Assembly: GCA_964574985.1 (NCBI GenBank)
Contig: CAZNPH010000003.1
Span: forward strand, 124,001-188,000
Direction of reading: 5' to 3'
Source: CAZNPH01 sp964574985
GTDB lineage: Bacteria > Bacteroidota > Bacteroidia > Bacteroidales > SM23-62
Length of the DNA: 64,000 nt
Shown here: positions 17,546-25,230 of the stretch, one piece after another
Layout of the letters: every line of letters starts with the position of its first letter
Numbering within the stretch: the stretch's first letter is position 1
Notes under the pieces: generated by a model
What the model saw: the letters and a program-made list of their open reading frames with translations, nothing else
Told to the model about the DNA's origin: nothing
Database searches by the model: none
Translations under genes and position numbers: made by a program

Positions 17546-18730
17546 TTATTGTAAACCGGCCTCCCGTGCCCTTTTATGTCTTTTCTTGATATGGGCTTCC
17601 ACTACATAGTGGTCGATCAGGGGAGCAAAGACATTCATCAGCAAAATGGCCAGCATCACTCCTTCCGGATAGGCCGGATTCATTACCCGGATCAGTATGG
17701 CCAGGATCCCGATCAGGAATCCGTATATCCATTTGCCCTTTTCAGTCTGCACGGCAGTTACCGGATCGGTGGCCATGAAAACCGCACCGAAGGCAAATCC
17801 TCCCAGCATCAAATGCTGCCATGCCGGTATGCTCATTAACTGATTGCTGCCGAAATAATTCAGGATCGACCCCATGATCAGTCCGCCGGCAAAAACCGAA
17901 AAAATGATCTTCCAGCTCCCTATGCCGGCAAAAAGCAGAAATAAGGCCCCAAGCAAAATTGCCGCCGTGGATGTTTCCCCTATGGATCCCGGAATGGTTC
18001 CCGCGAACATGTCCATGGGGGTAATGGATTCACCGATTCCGTTCACCAGTTGTGTTTGTTCGGTTGCTGCCTGTCCAAGGGCGGTTGCACCGGAAAAACC
18101 ATCCACTGTGCCCTCCCCGTTGAGAAGTCCCGCGATCCAGACTTTATTTCCGGACATGTATGTCGGATAGGCAAAAAACAGGAACGCTCTTGCCGTAAGT
18201 GCCGGATTCAGTATATTCATTCCTGTCCCTCCGAAAACTTCCTTTCCGATGATCACAGCAAATGCCGTGGAAACTGCCACCATCCAGAGGGGAACATTCA
18301 CCGGCAAAACCAGGGGAATGAGCATGCCGGTTACCAGAAATCCCTCATTGATTTCATGTCCCCTGACCTGGGCGAAGAAAAACTCGATGGCCAGTCCGGT
18401 TACATAGGAAACAACCACGATCGGAAAAACCTTCACAAAACCAAAAACAAAATTTTCCCAGATGGTCCGTTCAATTCCAAAAGCAAGTGAATTCTGATAT
18501 CCTGTATTCCACATACCAAATAAAAGGGCCGGCAACATGGCAGCCACTACCGTGGCCATGGTCCTTTTCATATCAATGGCGTCACGGATATGAGCCCCTT
18601 TGGTGGTTACTTCATCGGGAACAAACAAAAAAGTTTCAAATCCCTCGAAAGTGGACTGCAATTTTTCGAATTTCCCCCCCTTGCTGAAGTGGGGCTTCAT
18701 TTTGTCAATATATCTTCTCAGGAGTTTCAT
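17546..18730 (-). CDS. nqrB: Na+-translocating NADH:quinone reductase subunit B
   Basis: The 394-residue polytopic subunit holds covalent FMN on the threonine of DGFSGATALGQ and takes part in Na+ transfer. Other family stretches are HEINEGFLVTGMLIPLVLP, GKEVFGGTGMNILNPALTAR and GAVFMATDPVTAVQT. It has about ten membrane helices. Its start codon is separated from the nqrA stop by one base, so the two genes are translationally coupled. Confidence 0.97.
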   Translation of the reverse strand: MKLLRRYIDKMKPHFSKGGKFEKLQSTFEGFETFLFVPDEVTTKGAHIRDAIDMKRTMATVVAAMLPALLFGMWNTGYQNSLAFGIERTIWENFVFGFVKVFPIVVVSYVTGLAIEFFFAQVRGHEINEGFLVTGMLIPLVLPVNVPLWMVAVSTAFAVIIGKEVFGGTGMNILNPALTARAFLFFAYPTYMSGNKVWIAGLLNGEGTVDGFSGATALGQAATEQTQLVNGIGESITPMDMFAGTIPGSIGETSTAAILLGALFLLFAGIGSWKIIFSVFAGGLIMGSILNYFGSNQLMSIPAWQHLMLGGFAFGAVFMATDPVTAVQTEKGKWIYGFLIGILAILIRVMNPAYPEGVMLAILLMNVFAPLIDHYVVEAHIKKRHKRAREAGLQ

Positions 18731-18731
18731 G

Positions 18732-20087
18732 CTATGTCATTTCACTGATCATCATATCAATTCCTTTCCTGATCAATGTCTGGATCTCGGTTTTGGACGG
18801 ACAAACAAATTCACACAGGGCAAAATCTTCTTCAGCAACTTCATAAATCCCCAGCTTTTCCATCTGGTCTATATCCCCGATAATGATCGCTTTCAACAAT
18901 TGCATGGGCAAAATGTCCATGGGAAGCACCTTTTCATACCAACCCGTCATTATAAAAGCACGCTGTCCACCCTTCAGATTTGTATCGATGTCAAATGCAC
19001 GGTCGGGCTGCAACCAGCTCAGGAATGATCTGGAATTGCTGTACTTGTTGAATCCGGGATTCAACCATCCCAAAAATTCATGTTTATTCCCTTCAGGGAT
19101 AACCGAAACCTGGGAATCATAATACCCGAGATACCCTTTTTTGGAAATTTTACGTCCGGTGAGCACATTGCCGCTGATATAACGCAAATCTCCCGGGATA
19201 ACGTTGCCGTCAACCAGCCGGTCAACGCATGCGCCTTTGATCAGCCGGTAATAGATCCTTTTTTTTATGCCGCTGCCCGTCAATGCGATCACCCGGGTGG
19301 GATCATATACTCCTTTCCTGAACAATCTTCCCATAATGATGACATCCTGGGGATGGATATGCCAGACTCTCTCGCCTTTATTCACCGGAACAGTGTGATG
19401 GATCTGAATCCCCGGATTTCCTGCAGGATGCGGCCCATGGAAATAATGCCTGACGACATCCCGTACCTCTGTGAATACATTGCTGGGAGGATAATCAGCG
19501 TTCAGCCCGAGGTGAACATTTCCCCCGGTCAGTTTCCTGAGAACACGAACACCCGTATCGAAATCCTCTCCTTCTCCCTTTACGGCGAAATCCAGGTCAG
19601 GTGCCAAAGGAGCCGTATCGAAACATGAAACATAAATGTCCCTGGGACGGTACTCCGGATTGGCCACAACAGCATAAGGCCTTTGTATAATGGACGGCCA
19701 TATGCCGCTCTTCAGCAACCGTTCCCTGATCTCTTCCTCTGAACATTCTTCAGGTGAGGATTTTCCGAAATCTTCGTATGCTACTGTCCCGGCGGCTTCG
19801 ATCACCACTTCAAGGATCTTCCTTCTTTCCCCGCGGTTCACCGCTTTTACTTCTCCGCTGACCGGGGCGGTGAACATCACATCCGGTTGTTTCTTATCAA
19901 AGAACAGCGGGGTTCCGGCCTTTACCTCCTGCCCGGACTTGACCAGAAGTTTGGGCCTTTGGATGCCATGAAAATCAGTTGGTTTTACTGCATATAACCT
20001 GGAAGGTTGTGCTTTCTGAAGAATTTTTTCTGCTATCCCGGCAATTCGAATATCAAGTCCTTTTCTGACCTTGATTATTTTGACCAT
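18732..20087 (-). CDS. nqrA: Na+-translocating NADH:quinone reductase subunit A
   Basis: The 451-residue soluble subunit is the first gene of the operon. It shows the lipoyl-like hammerhead region GTPLFFDKKQPDVMFTAPVS followed by GEVKAVNRGERR, and the C-terminal part ending DFALCEFVCPSKTE. The ATG at 20087 (MVKIIKVRKGLDI) is chosen over one at 20102 as the usual family start. A promoter of Bacteroidota type lies 32 bases upstream, giving a short leader for nqrABCDEF-apbE. Confidence 0.96.
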   Translation of the reverse strand: MVKIIKVRKGLDIRIAGIAEKILQKAQPSRLYAVKPTDFHGIQRPKLLVKSGQEVKAGTPLFFDKKQPDVMFTAPVSGEVKAVNRGERRKILEVVIEAAGTVAYEDFGKSSPEECSEEEIRERLLKSGIWPSIIQRPYAVVANPEYRPRDIYVSCFDTAPLAPDLDFAVKGEGEDFDTGVRVLRKLTGGNVHLGLNADYPPSNVFTEVRDVVRHYFHGPHPAGNPGIQIHHTVPVNKGERVWHIHPQDVIIMGRLFRKGVYDPTRVIALTGSGIKKRIYYRLIKGACVDRLVDGNVIPGDLRYISGNVLTGRKISKKGYLGYYDSQVSVIPEGNKHEFLGWLNPGFNKYSNSRSFLSWLQPDRAFDIDTNLKGGQRAFIMTGWYEKVLPMDILPMQLLKAIIIGDIDQMEKLGIYEVAEEDFALCEFVCPSKTEIQTLIRKGIDMMISEMT

Positions 20088-20118
20088 GAGACAATGATTC
20101 ACTTGAAAAAACGTTAAA

Positions 20119-20148
20119 CAAAAATAGCTAAATTTATATACTAAACAA
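20119..20148 (-). promoter_or_regulatory. Promoter of the nqr-apbE operon
   Basis: On the reverse strand TTG (20146-20148) is followed after 19 bases by TATTTTTG (20119-20126), matching the Bacteroidota -33/-7 consensus. Transcription would start near 20113 and reach the nqrA ATG at 20087. The same 86-base gap must also carry the promoter of the divergent T9SS plug gene, for which no clear box was seen. Confidence 0.65.
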
Positions 20149-20173
20149 GAGTTGACAAATCATTAAGGATGGC

Positions 20174-21508
20174 ATGAGGAAGACCGGAACCGATCGCCCC
20201 AAGAACAATCCGAAACGAAAAATTCTTCTTTTCTTTTTCTTTTTCCCGGCCTTTTTTTCCGGGCAGAATACTGACGGCCAGATCCGTCAGGAAAACCGGG
20301 GGGAAATATACAGGGATAGCATTTACAAGGACCATATTGCAAGCGTATTGCTGCACAAAAAACAATGGGAACTGTCCTATCCAATCCTGGAACTGCATTC
20401 CGGCCAGCATCTGGAACTCAGTTTTGACGATTTATCGGGTGAGACCAAAGATTATTCCTATACCCTGATCCATTGTGATGCGCGATGGCACGAATCCGAC
20501 ATTCCGCGTGATGATTATATGGGCGGATTCGATCACTATCAGTTGAATGATTATCAGTTCTCATTCAATACCCATAGCAAATACGTTCACTATAAACTCA
20601 TACTGCCCAACGAAGAGATCAATCCCAAAATCTCAGGGAACTATATCCTGCTGGTATTTGAGGACTATGACCGGGAAGATGTCGCTTTCACCAAAAGGTT
20701 TGCCGTCGCCGACCCGAAAGTCAGTATCGAAGGAAAGGTCAAAAGGCCGGTCCTTTCCCTGTACAGGAACACCGGGCAGCAGGTCGACTTCGCCGTTAAC
20801 CACGGCAGCTATGAGATCAATGATCCTTATTCCGAAGTGTACGTGATCATATGCCAGAACAACAACTGGCAAAACTCGATTGGCGGACTGAAACCGGTTT
20901 TTATAAAAGACGGGCGGCTCGAATATGACTATCAGCAGGAAACGGTATTTCCCGGCGGCAGCGAATACCGCTATTTTGATATCAAAAGTCTCAGGTACCA
21001 GTCGGAATACATCCGGAAGATCGAATATAAACCGCCCTTTTTTCATGTATGGCTTTTCCCTGACCAGATAAGATCAAACGCGGTGTATTTTTTCCATGAT
21101 GACCTGAACGGCAAGTATTATGTGGATATTCAGGAAGAAGCCAACCCTCATACCGATGCCGATTATGTCCACGTCCATTTTTCATTGCCTTTCGATGCTC
21201 CCCTGCCCAATGCGGACATTTACGTGGAGGGCGAACTGACAAACCGCAGGTTGGGAGCAAGGAACAGAATGCATTACAGCCTGGAGAACAAAGCCTATGA
21301 ACTGACATTATTTCTGAAACAGGGATACTATAATTACCGTTACATTTATATGGATCGCAGAACAAGGTATCCCGACGTATCTTATATCGAAGGCAGCCAC
21401 TATGAAACTGAGAATGATTATGTCATTTATGTTTATCACCGGGACATCCTTAGCCGGTATGACCGGCTGATCGGTTATCAGATTCTCAATTCCCTTCGCC
21501 GCGAATAA
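20174..21508 (+). CDS. Type IX secretion system plug protein (DUF5103)
   Basis: The 444-residue exported protein has an N-terminal hydrophobic segment (KILLFFFFFPAFFSG). The body matches DUF5103, the plug domain seen bound to the SprA translocon of T9SS: WELSYPILELHSGQHLELSF, YSYTLIHCDARW, and YVEGELTNRRLGARNRMHYS. In the known structure the plug closes the periplasmic side of the translocon. No other core T9SS gene is adjacent, which is usual because these genes are scattered. It ends 3 bases from the convergent HD-domain gene. Confidence 0.88.
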   Translation: MRKTGTDRPKNNPKRKILLFFFFFPAFFSGQNTDGQIRQENRGEIYRDSIYKDHIASVLLHKKQWELSYPILELHSGQHLELSFDDLSGETKDYSYTLIHCDARWHESDIPRDDYMGGFDHYQLNDYQFSFNTHSKYVHYKLILPNEEINPKISGNYILLVFEDYDREDVAFTKRFAVADPKVSIEGKVKRPVLSLYRNTGQQVDFAVNHGSYEINDPYSEVYVIICQNNNWQNSIGGLKPVFIKDGRLEYDYQQETVFPGGSEYRYFDIKSLRYQSEYIRKIEYKPPFFHVWLFPDQIRSNAVYFFHDDLNGKYYVDIQEEANPHTDADYVHVHFSLPFDAPLPNADIYVEGELTNRRLGARNRMHYSLENKAYELTLFLKQGYYNYRYIYMDRRTRYPDVSYIEGSHYETENDYVIYVYHRDILSRYDRLIGYQILNSLRRE

Positions 21509-21511
21509 GGT

Positions 21512-22066
21512 TTACAGACCGATATCCGGGCCGATCTCCTTCATGGCATTCAGACTGATGGTTACAAATTCGCTCAGGGGAATGCCGATCTTTTCGCATT
21601 CCCGGATGTTTTCCCGGCTTACCGAAGCAGCAAATGCCTTCTCCTTCATCCTTTTCATGACGGATTTTGGTTTGACCCCGGCAATTTTTTTGCCGGGATA
21701 AACCAGTGCCGTCGCGTAGATCAGTCCGGTCACGGTTTCCCCGGCAGCCAGCGCATGCTGGAATTCTGTACCGCGTTTTTTTCCGGTGGCTTGCTCATTG
21801 TGCATGCGGACCGCATCCGCGATCTCTTCGTGCAGTCCCTGCTCTTCCAGGATTTCCGCAGACCTGTTCCCATGTATATGGGGATCCGCACCGGTTATCT
21901 CCACATCAATGTCATGGAGGAGTCCGGCCAACCCCCATTTTTTCTCATCCCTTCCGAGATGTCCGGCCAATGCCCTCATGACCGCTTCGGATGCATAGGA
22001 ATGAAAAAGCATTTTTTCATTGGTTACATATTTGTGAAGCAATTCTAGCGCCTGATCTCTATTCAT
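21512..22066 (-). CDS. HD domain metal-dependent phosphohydrolase
   Basis: The 184-residue protein is an HD-superfamily hydrolase. H is in LFHSYASEAVMRAL, the HD pair is in GLLHDIDVE, and further metal ligands lie in IHGNRSAEILEEQGL and VRMHNE. The family hydrolyses phosphate esters, often nucleotides; the substrate is unknown. It lies between the T9SS plug gene and hldD, on the same strand as hldD with a 44-base gap. Confidence 0.85.
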   Translation of the reverse strand: MNRDQALELLHKYVTNEKMLFHSYASEAVMRALAGHLGRDEKKWGLAGLLHDIDVEITGADPHIHGNRSAEILEEQGLHEEIADAVRMHNEQATGKKRGTEFQHALAAGETVTGLIYATALVYPGKKIAGVKPKSVMKRMKEKAFAASVSRENIRECEKIGIPLSEFVTISLNAMKEIGPDIGL

Positions 22067-22110
22067 ATGAATATATTTTGATTACTGCAGAATATGACGG
22101 ACAGAAGCCA

Positions 22111-23076
22111 TTAATACGTTTTGTCTTTCATCAGAAAATTCTGCACATAGTCCCGCACTCCCTCCTGCAAGTTAGTGAAGGATTTCTGAAAACCGCTCTT
22201 CCTGAGCTTTTCGATCCCGGCTTCGGTAAAATACTGGTATTTGTCCCGGATATCAGCAGGGATATCAATGTATTCGACTGACGGTTCCAGTTGCATTGAC
22301 CGGTATACGGCATAAACCAGATCTATAAAAGATTTTGCCTGCCCGGTCCCGACATTGTATATGGCAGAATGCTTCCTGACGCGCATAAAGTGGAGCATGA
22401 CCTCCACCACATCCATCACATAAACAAAATCCCTCATCTGTTCACCATCCTCATAATCCGGATGGTGTGATCTGAAAAGTTTTACCCGGCCTGACTCCCT
22501 GGATTGTTTGAAAGCATGGAAAACCACCGATGCCATTCTGTCCTTGTGATATTCATTGGGCCCGTATACATTAAAGAACTTGAGTCCGGCCCAAAAATAA
22601 GGCTTTTCCGGCTGCTGAAGGGCCCAGAGGTCGAATGCATGCTTCGATTCCCCGTAAGGATTCAGGGGTCTCAAATGCTGCAAATTTTCATGTGCATCTG
22701 AATACCCCTGGTTTCCCGTACCGTATGTAGCTGCGGAAGAAGCATACACCAAAGGCAGGCCGTAACAAACACACTTCTCCCAGATCATTTTGGTATAATC
22801 CAGATTGAGGGCCTTGAATACCAAAGGGTCTTTCTCCGCAGTATCCGTTCTCGCACCCAGATGAAAAACAAATTGAATGAATCTGTGATGTTCATCGATC
22901 CAACGGGAAAGATCCTTCCTTTCAACAAGCTCCCGGTATTTCTTTCCGGAATAATTCCGGGTTTTTTCATTCCCTGCAAAGGAATCCACCAGCACCAGAT
23001 CCGGAAAGTTCTCCCTGTTTAGCCGGCCGGCAAGACAACTTCCGATAAAACCGGCTGCTCCTGTGATTACGATCAT
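22111..23076 (-). CDS. hldD: ADP-L-glycero-D-manno-heptose 6-epimerase
   Basis: The 321-residue SDR epimerase makes ADP-L-glycero-D-manno-heptose for the lipopolysaccharide inner core. It starts MIVITGAAGFIGSCLAGRLN (NADP-binding fold), has the catalytic stretch YASSAATYG and YGESKHAFD, and the family motif FFNVYGPNEYHKDRMASV. The ATG at 23076 is chosen over an in-frame start at 23160 because the nucleotide-binding strand begins there and a promoter box lies just upstream. Confidence 0.93.
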   Translation of the reverse strand: MIVITGAAGFIGSCLAGRLNRENFPDLVLVDSFAGNEKTRNYSGKKYRELVERKDLSRWIDEHHRFIQFVFHLGARTDTAEKDPLVFKALNLDYTKMIWEKCVCYGLPLVYASSAATYGTGNQGYSDAHENLQHLRPLNPYGESKHAFDLWALQQPEKPYFWAGLKFFNVYGPNEYHKDRMASVVFHAFKQSRESGRVKLFRSHHPDYEDGEQMRDFVYVMDVVEVMLHFMRVRKHSAIYNVGTGQAKSFIDLVYAVYRSMQLEPSVEYIDIPADIRDKYQYFTEAGIEKLRKSGFQKSFTNLQEGVRDYVQNFLMKDKTY

Positions 23077-23100
23077 TTTGAGGTAAACCTGTTTGCTGTG

Positions 23101-23108
23101 CAAAAATA
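23101..23108 (-). promoter_or_regulatory. Candidate -7 box of hldD
   Basis: TATTTTTG on the reverse strand matches TAnnTTTG and sits 25 bases upstream of the hldD ATG. No TTG was found at the -33 position, so support rests on the -7 box only. Confidence 0.4.
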
Positions 23109-23168
23109 ATGAAAAGTTTTGCGGTGGTTGTCCATTAAAATACTTTATTTGCATGAACAAAACCGGAC

Positions 23169-23582
23169 ATGATTTATCTGACCAGAAGAGAGAGATTCAA
23201 CGCAGCCCACAGGGTTTTCCGGGAAGATCTTTCCGACGGGGAAAACCTGAGGATCTATGGGAAATGCAGCAATCCCAACTGGCACGGTCATAATTATGTT
23301 TTGTTTGTTACGGTAAAAGGCGAAACCACCCCTGAAACGGGTTATCTGACCGATCTGAAAACCCTGAGCGGGATAATCAGAAAGGAAGTAATTGAAAAAG
23401 TGGATCACAAAAACATCAATCTGGAAGTTGATTTTATGCACGGGAAAATTGCTTCTGCCGAGAACCTGGCCATGGCCATATGGGACGTTCTGGAACCCCA
23501 TATCAAAAAAACGGGTGTCAGGCTTCATTCTGTGAAGCTCCAGGAGTCTGAAAACAATTTTGTAGAATACTTGGAAAAATAA
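23169..23582 (+). CDS. queD: 6-pyruvoyl-tetrahydropterin synthase/QueD family protein
   Basis: The 137-residue protein has the T-fold pattern of the PTPS/QueD family. Zinc ligands are in FNAAHRVF and NWHGHNYVL, the nucleophilic cysteine is in YGKCSNPNWHGH, and the substrate glutamate is near the C terminus in LQESENNFVEY. It acts on dihydroneopterin triphosphate, the product of FolE, whose gene starts 11 bases downstream. Queuosine precursor synthesis (QueD) is likely, but a pterin role cannot be excluded. Confidence 0.85.
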   Translation: MIYLTRRERFNAAHRVFREDLSDGENLRIYGKCSNPNWHGHNYVLFVTVKGETTPETGYLTDLKTLSGIIRKEVIEKVDHKNINLEVDFMHGKIASAENLAMAIWDVLEPHIKKTGVRLHSVKLQESENNFVEYLEK

Positions 23583-23593
23583 ACATTCATAAA

Positions 23594-24232
23594 ATGGAAA
23601 TCGTCAACAACGGAGTCGGTGCGCAGAAAGGACACAACTATAGCAGGGTTGAAATATACGACGACAACAAAACCAGGGAGCTTACCGATTCATACAGAAA
23701 GATCGTGGAATTGATCGATCCCGATCCGGGCCGGGAGGGAATCAAAGATACGCCTTCCAGGGTGGCCAGGGCCATTCAGTTCATGACCAACGGTTATGGC
23801 ATTGACCCCCTGGAAATCATCCGTGCCGCAAAATTCAAGGAAGAATACCAGCAAATGGTGATTGTAAAGGACATTGAGATATTTTCCCTTTGCGAGCACC
23901 ATCTAATTCCCTTTTCCGGAAAAGCGCATGTGGCATATATACCGAAAAAATACATCACCGGACTGAGCAAGATCGCCCGGGTGGTGGAAGCTTATGCCCG
24001 GAGGTTGCAGGTTCAGGAACGCCTGACCGTCCAGATCAGGGATTGTATTCAGGAAACCCTCGACCCCATAGGTGTTGCAGTGGTTATCGAAGCAAAACAC
24101 CTTTGCATGATCATGCGGGGCGTTCAGAAACAAAATTCTGTTACCACTACGTCGGCCTTTACCGGGGATTTCCTGCACAAGGAAAAGACCCGGGAAGAAT
24201 TCATCCATCTCATCGGAGCTACACTCCATTGA
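23594..24232 (+). CDS. folE: GTP cyclohydrolase I
   Basis: The 212-residue enzyme converts GTP to dihydroneopterin triphosphate, the entry step to folate and queuosine. It shows DPGREGIKDTPSRVARA, the zinc ligands in FSLCEHHLIPF and HLCMIMRGVQ, and the substrate-binding stretch GLSKIARVVEAYARRLQVQE. It directly follows the QueD-family gene and precedes fabD by 62 bases. Confidence 0.96.
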   Translation: MEIVNNGVGAQKGHNYSRVEIYDDNKTRELTDSYRKIVELIDPDPGREGIKDTPSRVARAIQFMTNGYGIDPLEIIRAAKFKEEYQQMVIVKDIEIFSLCEHHLIPFSGKAHVAYIPKKYITGLSKIARVVEAYARRLQVQERLTVQIRDCIQETLDPIGVAVVIEAKHLCMIMRGVQKQNSVTTTSAFTGDFLHKEKTREEFIHLIGATLH

Positions 24233-24294
24233 TTTAATGCTTGGTATTTCCGGACAGGTATCCTCCATTTTTTGTTTAATCAAAATTTTTGAAC

Positions 24295-25167
24295 ATGAGA
24301 GCATATGTTTTCCCGGGACAGGGAGCACAGTTCCCCCAAATGGGCAAAGATCTTTATGAGCGTCACCGGCAGGCTGCCGGAATGTTTGAAAAGGCCAACA
24401 AGCAACTGGGATTCAGGATCACGGACCTGATGTTCGAAGGAACGAAAGATGACCTGAAACAAACCAGGGTCACCCAGCCGGCCATTTTCCTGCACAGTGT
24501 GATCCTTGCATCCACACTAACCGATTTTGACCCCGGAATGGTTGCGGGCCACTCGCTCGGGGAATTTTCAGCCCTGGTTGCCTGTGGATCCCTGTCCCCT
24601 GAAGACGGATTAAGTCTTGTCTATAAGCGTGCACAAGCCATGCAAAAGGCATGTGAAAAACAACCCTCCACCATGGCTGCCATTATCGGCATGGAAGATA
24701 AAACGGTTGAGGACATCTGCAATGAAATCAGCGAGGTGGTGGTGCCGGCCAACTACAATAGCCCGGGGCAAATCGTTATATCCGGATCGGTCGAAGGGAT
24801 TGACCGGGCCATCCGGATCATGCAGGAAAAAGGAGCCAGGAAAGCCGTCAGGCTGAATGTGGGAGGGGCTTTTCATTCCCCGTTGATGGAATCCGCCGGG
24901 AATGAACTCCGTGAAGCCATTCATTCTGTCCCTTTTCACAAACCTTGTTGCCCTGTATATCAAAATGTTACAGCAATCCCTACTCAGGATCCGGAACTTA
25001 TCAAGGAGAATCTGATCGCACAGTTGACCTCCCCGGTCAAATGGACCCAGTCGGTTCAAAACATGATCCGGGACGGAGCTTCTGTATTCACAGAAACCGG
25101 ACCCGGAAAAGTGCTTCAGGGATTAATACGGAAAATTGACAGGAATGTGGTCACGGAGAGTGCGTGA
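24295..25167 (+). CDS. fabD: Malonyl CoA-acyl carrier protein transacylase
   Basis: The 290-residue enzyme loads malonyl groups onto ACP for fatty-acid synthesis. It opens with AYVFPGQGAQFPQMGKDLYE, has the nucleophile serine in VAGHSLGEFSAL, and later the motif GGAFHSPLMESAG with the catalytic histidine. The ATG at 24295 is preferred to a TTG two codons upstream. No other fatty-acid gene lies next to it. Confidence 0.96.
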   Translation: MRAYVFPGQGAQFPQMGKDLYERHRQAAGMFEKANKQLGFRITDLMFEGTKDDLKQTRVTQPAIFLHSVILASTLTDFDPGMVAGHSLGEFSALVACGSLSPEDGLSLVYKRAQAMQKACEKQPSTMAAIIGMEDKTVEDICNEISEVVVPANYNSPGQIVISGSVEGIDRAIRIMQEKGARKAVRLNVGGAFHSPLMESAGNELREAIHSVPFHKPCCPVYQNVTAIPTQDPELIKENLIAQLTSPVKWTQSVQNMIRDGASVFTETGPGKVLQGLIRKIDRNVVTESA

Positions 25168-25183
25168 TAAAACGGATTTTTAA

Positions 25184-25191
25184 TAAATTTG
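25184..25191 (+). promoter_or_regulatory. Candidate -7 box of the threonine operon
   Basis: TAAATTTG matches TAnnTTTG, 39 bases before the thrA ATG. No -33 TTG was seen at the right distance. The 63-base gap is too short for a leader-peptide attenuator of the enterobacterial type, and none was seen. Confidence 0.45.
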
Positions 25192-25230
25192 TCCTTTCAT
25201 AACAAATAACGGCAGTAAAACCTTTTTTGG

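Noticed and set aside
23136..23160. Promoter box upstream of the QueD-family gene (around TACTTTATTTG)
   Set aside because: The spacing does not fit TAnnTTTG without a gap and there is no -33 element at the right distance.
25168..25230. Threonine-operon attenuator or riboswitch
   Set aside because: The leader is only about 35 bases and shows neither a Thr-rich leader peptide nor a stem-loop series.
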